Positions 58,795 through 64,000 of a stretch of 64,000 nt of DNA are shown piece after piece. How positions within the stretch are numbered: the first letter of the stretch is position 1; each line of letters starts with the position of its first letter. The notes under the pieces were generated by a model, which worked only from the letters and a program-made list of their open reading frames with translations, had not been told where the DNA came from and did not search any database. Where the stretch lies: assembly GCA_910587295.1 (NCBI GenBank), contig CAJULP010000047.1, positions 62,001 to 126,000 on the forward strand, given 5' to 3'. Source of the DNA: an uncultured Lachnospiraceae bacterium (GTDB lineage: Bacteria; Bacillota; Clostridia; Lachnospirales; Lachnospiraceae). The translations under genes and the position numbers were made by a program.

Positions 58795-60717
58795 CTACAC
58801 GTCCAGTTCAGCGTCTTTTGCGTGTTCATAAATAAACGCCTTTCTTGGCGGAACCTCCGTTCCCATCAGAAGTTCCGTCACTTCTGAAGCCATACGCGCG
58901 TCTTCTATCTCAACTTGCTTTAAAATCCTTGTCTCCGGGTTTAACGTGGTATCCCAAAGCTGCTGGGCATCCATTTCCCCCAGCCCCTTATACCTTTGTA
59001 AAGTAAAGGATCCTTTGTGGCGCTTACGGTACTGCTCTAAAGCCTTATCGTCGTAAAGGTACTCTTCCTCCCCTTTACTTGGCATAGCCTTGTATAATGG
59101 CGGCATAGCGATATACACATGCCCTTCATAAATAAGTTCCGGCATGAAGCGGTAAAACAAGGTCAAAAGCAGGTTGGAGATATGGGCGCCGTCCACATCC
59201 GCATCCGCCATGATGATGATCTTGTCATAACGAAGCCTGGTGATATCGAAATCATTGCCGTAGCCTTCCGAAAAGCCGCAGCCGAAAGCGTTGATCATGG
59301 TCTTGATCTCCGCATTGGCCAATACTTTGTCAATGCTGGCTTTTTCCACATTTAAGATCTTGCCCCTGATAGGCAGGATCGCCTGATAAGCCCGGTCCCT
59401 TGCGGTCTTGGCACTGCCCCCTGCGGAATCCCCCTCCACGATAAAGATCTCACATTTGGAGGCGTCTTTGGATTCGCAGTTTGCAAGTTTTCCATTGGAG
59501 TCAAAAGAAAACTTCTGCTTCGTCAGCATATTGGTCCTGGCTTTTTCTTCCGTCTTTCTGATCTTGGCCGCCTTTTCCGCACAGCCGATCACATTTTTTA
59601 AGGTTTCCAGATTCCGGTCAAAAAAACGCACCAGTTCATCGGATGTGACCTTGGAAACCACTTTGGCCGCATCCTGGTTATCCAGCTTGGTCTTGGTCTG
59701 GCCCTCAAACCGGGGATCCGGGTGCTTAACGGAGATCACGGCCGTCATGCCGTTTCTCACGTCCGCACCGGTAAAGTTAGCATCCTTTTCTTTCAGGATG
59801 TTCAGTTCCCTTGCGTAGGTATTGATGATATTGGTAAAAGAACTTTTAAAACCGGTTAAATGGGTTCCGCCTTCCGCATTGTAGATGTTATTACAAAATC
59901 CCAGCACATTCTCATGAAATTCATTAATGTACTGGAAAGCGCCTTCCACGGATATGCCTTCGTTTTCTCCTTTAAAGTAGATCACGTCGCAGACCGCTTC
60001 CGTGGATTTATTCATATCTTTAATAAATCCCACAAGTCCGTCCGGTTCATGATATTCAATATGCTCCGGCTCCGCTTTTCTTTTGTCTTCAAAAATAATG
60101 GTAAGCTGGGGATTTAGGTAAGCCGTCTCGTGCATCCGGCTTTTGACCTCATCTTCTTTAAACCGGGTTTTGTCAAAGATAGTGTCATCCGGCAGAAAAT
60201 TTATGATCGACCCGCTGCCCTTCGCCCTGCCGACTACCGGGGGAAGGCCGTCTACAAGCTCTACCGCCGGAATCCCTCTCTCGTACCGGTCTTCGTACAA
60301 ATTTCCTCCGTGCTTTACCTTCACCGTTAAATAAGTAGATAAGGCATTAACAACGGAAGACCCCACGCCATGCAGACCGCCGCTGGTCTTATATGCGGAA
60401 TCGTCAAATTTTCCCCCTGCATGGAGGGTGGTAAAGACAAGACGTTCCGCACTGATTCCTTTTTCATGCATTCCCACCGGGATTCCCCGTCCGTTATCCT
60501 CGATGGTGGCAGAACCATCCGCTTCTAACGTCACCCATATTTTATCGCAGTAGCCTGCAAGATGCTCATCCACCGCATTATCCACAATCTCATAGATCAA
60601 ATGGTTAAGGCCTTTGGTGGAAACACTGCCGATATACATACCGGGCCTTCTCCTTACTGCCTCAAGCCCTTCTAAAACCGTGATGCTGGACGCATCATAA
60701 ACTGCCGCTTTTGCCAT
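58795..60717 (-). CDS. parE: DNA topoisomerase IV-like subunit B (ParE/GyrB family)
   Basis: A 640-residue ATPase subunit. The GHKL domain shows EDNGRGIPV and GGLHGVGSSVVNAL, the transducer follows, and the TOPRIM domain has EGDSAGGSAK and DADVDGAHI. The last domain ends EVPPRKAFIYEHA. Gyrase and topoisomerase IV B subunits are hard to separate by eye, but the partner lacks a GyrA box. GAGG precedes the ATG. Confidence 0.82.
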   Translation of the reverse strand: MAKAAVYDASSITVLEGLEAVRRRPGMYIGSVSTKGLNHLIYEIVDNAVDEHLAGYCDKIWVTLEADGSATIEDNGRGIPVGMHEKGISAERLVFTTLHAGGKFDDSAYKTSGGLHGVGSSVVNALSTYLTVKVKHGGNLYEDRYERGIPAVELVDGLPPVVGRAKGSGSIINFLPDDTIFDKTRFKEDEVKSRMHETAYLNPQLTIIFEDKRKAEPEHIEYHEPDGLVGFIKDMNKSTEAVCDVIYFKGENEGISVEGAFQYINEFHENVLGFCNNIYNAEGGTHLTGFKSSFTNIINTYARELNILKEKDANFTGADVRNGMTAVISVKHPDPRFEGQTKTKLDNQDAAKVVSKVTSDELVRFFDRNLETLKNVIGCAEKAAKIRKTEEKARTNMLTKQKFSFDSNGKLANCESKDASKCEIFIVEGDSAGGSAKTARDRAYQAILPIRGKILNVEKASIDKVLANAEIKTMINAFGCGFSEGYGNDFDITRLRYDKIIIMADADVDGAHISNLLLTLFYRFMPELIYEGHVYIAMPPLYKAMPSKGEEEYLYDDKALEQYRKRHKGSFTLQRYKGLGEMDAQQLWDTTLNPETRILKQVEIEDARMASEVTELLMGTEVPPRKAFIYEHAKDAELDV

Positions 60718-60740
60718 TTAAATACCTCGCTTACTGTTGC

Positions 60741-61607
60741 TTATTTCACTTTTTTGCAGCATGCAATTGCCAATGCGCCGGGGCCGATATGACATGCCAC
60801 GCTTAAGGAGAGGGGATTGCACACGATGTCGAATCCCGGAAATTCTCTCTCTAATTCTTCTACTAAGTGCTCTGCCGCGTCTAAGTTTTTGGTGTACGCC
60901 ACCTGCAGCCAGATATTTTCTGCCGATGCGCCTCCGAAACGGTTTTCCATATCATTTTTTATGGCGGTCATCATGATGGACTTCCCCTGATTTACCGTTC
61001 TTGCCTTGGCAAAAGCATCTAATTTTTCGCCCTGGATCTGTAAGACCGGCTTTAATTTCAGCATGGTTCCGATGGCTGCGGCGGCAGGGGTAATCCGCCC
61101 TCCCTTTTTTAAGTAATATAAAGTATCCAGCATGATATAAATACTGGAGTTAAATTTATCGTTTTCCAGAAATTCCTTGATCCCGGCAGCATCCATCCCC
61201 CGTCCGGCCAGCATTTTAGCATCTAAAACGGACTGCCTTTGGGTTACAGAAATCCGCTGGTTATTGACGACCTGCACCTTCCCGTCAAAATCTTCCGCTA
61301 ACATGATGGCACTTTGACAGGAGCCGGACAACCCGCTGCTCATGGGGATATGTACGATCTCGTCATGATCAGTCAGCAGTCCTTCCCAAAGCTTTAATAC
61401 GGATTCCGGGGAAGGCTGGCTGGTCACCACGTTCACACCACTCTCCAGCCGCTCATAGAACTCTGTCTGGTTTAACGTAATGTCCTCATAATAAGTTTCC
61501 TCATTGATCATAAATGGCATAGGAAGCACGGTTACACCGAATTCTTTCGCCTGTGCCTGTGTGATACCGCTGTTTGAATCTGTGACAATTGCAACTTTCT
61601 TTTCCAC
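60741..61607 (-). CDS. DegV family fatty acid-binding protein
   Basis: A 288-residue DegV protein, starting at GTG with AAAGGG upstream. It has the two-domain fold with VAIVTDSNSGIT at the N terminus, the lipid-pocket serines (TSQPSPES, PMSSGLSGSCQSA) and RGGRITPAAAAIG-like KKGGRITPAAAAIG. DegV proteins carry fatty acids to FakA, whose probable gene ends this window. Confidence 0.9.
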   Translation of the reverse strand: MEKKVAIVTDSNSGITQAQAKEFGVTVLPMPFMINEETYYEDITLNQTEFYERLESGVNVVTSQPSPESVLKLWEGLLTDHDEIVHIPMSSGLSGSCQSAIMLAEDFDGKVQVVNNQRISVTQRQSVLDAKMLAGRGMDAAGIKEFLENDKFNSSIYIMLDTLYYLKKGGRITPAAAAIGTMLKLKPVLQIQGEKLDAFAKARTVNQGKSIMMTAIKNDMENRFGGASAENIWLQVAYTKNLDAAEHLVEELEREFPGFDIVCNPLSLSVACHIGPGALAIACCKKVK

Positions 61608-61648
61608 TTTTTTAATCCCTTTCTTTTCTCAACGTTTATATCTTACTT

Positions 61649-63745
61649 TCAGATTGACCTAAAGTCAACAAAATTCCCAGTATTTTCTTCCAGATAGCGT
61701 TTGATGCCTTCGTGTTTTTGAAGCGCTAGATCTTTATCTTCCGTGAGCAGCGCATCCACAGTCTGACTTACTTTAGAGAGAAGTCCGCTGTCCTTAAAGA
61801 TATCGGCAATCTTAAAATCCATCACCCCGCTTTGGCGGATACCGAACAGATCTCCCGGCCCCCGCAGCTTTAAATCTTCCTGGGCAATAAAAAAACCGTC
61901 ATTGGATCTGTTAAGGACACTGAGCCTGTCTGTGGCATGTTCCTGCCCGGAACCGTTTATAAAGATACAGTAAGACTGGGCATTCCCCCTGCCGATCCTG
62001 CCCCGCAGCTGATGGAGCTGGGCAAGCCCGAACCGCTCCGCATTTTCCACCATCATCACTGTGGCATTGGGAACATTGATCCCCACCTCGATCACAGTGG
62101 TGGAAACCAGTACATGGATATGTCCTTCCGCAAATGCATCCATGACCCTTTTTTTATCCGCCGCTTTCATCTTCCCGTGAAGGATCTCCACACAGATATC
62201 CGCCGGCAGGGTATTTTTCAGCATTTCTCCATAATCCGTTACATTTTCAAGTCCTTCCGTCTCCTCTTCCCCAGCTTCCACCATAGGGCATATGATATAT
62301 GCCTGATGCCCGGCTCTCACCTGGCCGGAGATAAATTCATATGCTTTTTGCCGGTAGGAAGTGCCCACCACACAGTTTTTGACAGGAAGACGATCCGCCG
62401 GGAGCTCATCCACCACCGATAAATGCAGATCCCCGTAAAGGATGATGGCAAGGGTGCGGGGGATGGGCGTTGCACTCATTACAAGGACATGGGAATGTCC
62501 TCGGACATGAGAATGTTCTTGTCCATGAGCATATCCGCCCTTTTCATTTAAGATCTCCCGTTGTCTGACCCCGAAACGGTGCTGTTCATCAGTGATCACA
62601 AGTCCAAGCTTTTGATAAGTGACTTTCTCCTGGATCAGGGCATGAGTGCCGATGATCACATTTACTTCCCCGTCTTTGATCTGCCGGTATATTTCCCGCT
62701 TTGCCGAAACGCCGGAGGATCCGGTAAGCAATACCGGTTTAAACGGAAGGCCGTATTGTTTCGTCATGGCAAAGAGCTGTTCAAAATGCTGAGCCGCCAG
62801 AATTTCCGTAGGCGCCATAAGAGCTCCCTGATATCCGTTAGATACCGTAAGCAACAACGCTAGAAATGCCAGGATGGTCTTTCCGGATCCCACATCCCCC
62901 TGTACCAGGCGGTTCATACATTTCCCCCCGACCAGGTCGCGCCGGACCTCATCCCATACCCGCTGCTGGGCCTTCGTCAAACGGTAAGGCAGGGAGTCTA
63001 TCAGTCTTCCCGGCCATGCCGTTTCAATCATCGGGTAATCGGTATTGGCAGCTTCATTGTATTCTTTCATTTTTCGGACGGAGATCAGAAACAGGAAAAA
63101 CTCATCAAAAACAAGCCGTTTTCTTGCTTCGACCAATATCTCCTGGTTCTTCGGAAAATGGATCTGCCATCTTGCCTCCAAAAGAGGCATAAGCTCATAT
63201 TCCTTTAAAATATCCGTAGGCAGATAATCTTCCGTGCCATAGTCCAGAAGAGCTTTTTGCACTGCTTTCATGACGGTACTGTTTGGAAGTCCTTTGGTCA
63301 ATGGGTAACAGGGCCAAAGCTGCCCCATCTTCTGTTGGTATTCTTCGTAAGTATACAATACCGGCTGATCCATATGATAGCCGTTTTTTTCCCTGCGTAC
63401 CTTGCCTCGAAACAGATACCGGCTGCCGGCTGTCAGCTTTCCCTTTAAATATGGCATATTAAAATACGTGATGGACACCTGATCGGTACCGTCGTTTCCC
63501 TGCCCTGTACCAATGGACATGTTTCTTGCTTTTTTCCACTTAAAGGCTGTTCCAATACCAAGCTCCACCGTAACAATCTCATCTGCTTTCGCCTGTGAAA
63601 GCTTCACCGGGGGCTGAAAGCTCTGGTAGCTTCTGGGGTAATACTCCAGCAGGTCCTCCACGGTATAGACAGAAAGCTTGTGGAACAGATTTGCGGTCTT
63701 ATCGCCAATTCCTTTAAGCGCCTTGATATCTTCAAAATACTTCAT
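61649..63745 (-). CDS. recG: ATP-dependent DNA helicase RecG
   Basis: A 698-residue helicase that remodels stalled forks and recombination intermediates. The wedge/OB domain is at about 50-220. Motor motifs are Walker A GDVGSGKT, DEQHRFG (DExH box), VMSATPIPRT, and the TRG region VGINVPNATVMMVENAERFGLAQLHQLRGRIGRG. A histidine-rich repeat lies between the DExH motif and VMSATP, at about residues 403-420, and is unusual. It is followed upstream by a FakA-type gene, a conserved neighbour in Firmicutes. Confidence 0.94.
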   Translation of the reverse strand: MKYFEDIKALKGIGDKTANLFHKLSVYTVEDLLEYYPRSYQSFQPPVKLSQAKADEIVTVELGIGTAFKWKKARNMSIGTGQGNDGTDQVSITYFNMPYLKGKLTAGSRYLFRGKVRREKNGYHMDQPVLYTYEEYQQKMGQLWPCYPLTKGLPNSTVMKAVQKALLDYGTEDYLPTDILKEYELMPLLEARWQIHFPKNQEILVEARKRLVFDEFFLFLISVRKMKEYNEAANTDYPMIETAWPGRLIDSLPYRLTKAQQRVWDEVRRDLVGGKCMNRLVQGDVGSGKTILAFLALLLTVSNGYQGALMAPTEILAAQHFEQLFAMTKQYGLPFKPVLLTGSSGVSAKREIYRQIKDGEVNVIIGTHALIQEKVTYQKLGLVITDEQHRFGVRQREILNEKGGYAHGQEHSHVRGHSHVLVMSATPIPRTLAIILYGDLHLSVVDELPADRLPVKNCVVGTSYRQKAYEFISGQVRAGHQAYIICPMVEAGEEETEGLENVTDYGEMLKNTLPADICVEILHGKMKAADKKRVMDAFAEGHIHVLVSTTVIEVGINVPNATVMMVENAERFGLAQLHQLRGRIGRGNAQSYCIFINGSGQEHATDRLSVLNRSNDGFFIAQEDLKLRGPGDLFGIRQSGVMDFKIADIFKDSGLLSKVSQTVDALLTEDKDLALQKHEGIKRYLEENTGNFVDFRSI
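62481..62535 (-). repeat. 18-bp tandem repeat encoding His-rich insert in RecG
   Basis: Roughly three imperfect 18-bp units (each near GGACATGAGAATGTCC in reverse complement sense) encode AHGQEHSHVRGHSHV. Orthologous RecG proteins usually have a short loop here. The repeat pattern suggests local duplication. Confidence 0.7.
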
Positions 63746-63803
63746 CAGCTAAACCTCAAAACCAGAACAGGTAGATTTCTGTTCTACATTTCATATCATG
63801 CAA

Positions 63804-63826
63804 AAAGGACGGTTCCACCGCCCTTT
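63804..63826 (-). terminator. Terminator after the FakA-type gene
   Basis: AAAGGACGGT (63804-63813) pairs with ACCGCCCTTT (63817-63826) around a TCC loop, giving ten pairs with one G-U, followed on the minus strand by TTTTTGCAT. A smaller hairpin (TTGAG/CTCAA, 63835-63854) precedes it. It separates the FakA-type gene from recG. Confidence 0.75.
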
Positions 63827-63857
63827 TGTACCTATTGAGCACCGATGTACTCAATTT

Positions 63858-64000
63858 TTATTCTATGGAGACAATGTAATAATAGATCGGCTGCCCGCCA
63901 TACTGCAGTTCCAAGTCACATTCAGGGAAGCGCTCTTCCACCCGATCCTTTAACTGCTGCGCATCCTCTTCGGAGATTTCCTCGCCATAATAAATGCTGA
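63858..64000 (-). CDS. C-terminal end of YloV/FakA-type fatty acid kinase (partial)
   Basis: Only the last 47 codons are in the window. They read as YYGEEISEEDAQQLKDRVEE, then a short acidic strand, YGGQPIYYYIVSIE and a TAA stop at 63858-63860. This ending is typical of the DAK2/YloV family, which together with DegV proteins phosphorylates fatty acids, and yloV is a common neighbour of recG. The call rests on a short segment. Confidence 0.72.
   Translation of the reverse strand, partial: SIYYGEEISEEDAQQLKDRVEERFPECDLELQYGGQPIYYYIVSIE

Overview
The window reads as chromosomal DNA of a low-to-mid GC Firmicute, most likely a member of the Lachnospiraceae or a close relative in Clostridia. The evidence is gene content and order: a Firmicutes-type L27 precursor next to its Prp protease, a TIGR03960/TIGR03936/RNase G cluster, HisZ with short-form HisG, an Agr-type peptide locus, a YlbJ-type membrane protein, DUF378, RecU, and AGGAGG-type ribosome binding sites. 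Genus cannot be assigned from sequence alone. Most genes are on the minus strand. I saw no rRNA, tRNA, CRISPR array, insertion sequence or prophage.

Layout. 1-3000: a TtcA-type tRNA thiolase cut by the window edge, a tyrosine recombinase, and a divergent yneA-like/lexA pair sharing an SOS control region. 3154-8705: a complete branched-chain amino acid ABC transporter (livJ, livH, livM, livG, livF) ending in a cytidylate-kinase-like gene. 8845-9063: a DUF378 membrane protein. 9146-13516: the ribosome-biogenesis operon rplU-prp-rpmA-obgE-yhbY-nadD-yqeK-rsfS with its promoter and leader. 13513-26719: an accessory block described below. 26706-30520: rng, TIGR03936 and TIGR03960, which in related clostridia usually lie directly upstream of rplU. 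30600-35570: a membrane protein, a two-component system and a divergent three-gene ABC transporter of the lantibiotic/antimicrobial-peptide protection type. 35648-41784: a DUF255 thioredoxin-fold protein, an Rpn/PDDEXK-type protein with a heptad-repeat tail, an amidohydrolase and a triple-GNAT protein. 41827-46832: histidine genes hisZ-hisG-hisD-hisB-hisIE. 46928-56494: recU, RNA-modification enzymes, a radical SAM protein, a HAD hydrolase, a YlbJ-like protein, a cell-wall amidase, a coiled-coil protein, coaD and rsmD. 56519-63745: topoisomerase IV-like A and B subunits, DegV and recG. The 3' end of a YloV/FakA gene closes the window.

The most interesting region is 13513-26719. It holds an agr-type quorum-sensing circuit: AgrD propeptide, AgrB protease, LytTR response regulator and GHKL sensor kinase. 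With it come a small secreted protein, a lipoprotein and two full-length ABC exporters, and a AAA-ATPase/PD-(D/E)XK (DUF1703-type) gene lies at each flank. The likely reading is two operons. One runs secreted protein, lipoprotein, agrD, agrB, two ABC exporters. The other runs DUF1703 gene, response regulator, kinase, and ends at a strong terminator at 21379-21411. The circuit would sense its own thiolactone peptide and switch on the secreted protein. The block sits between rng and rplU, and the rplU -35 element overlaps the stop codon of the flanking DUF1703 gene, which suggests insertion into an ancestral operon.

Translation starts were moved to internal ATG/GTG codons wherever a good Shine-Dalgarno sequence or family length called for it; each case is noted. 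All functional assignments come from reading motifs by eye, with no database search.
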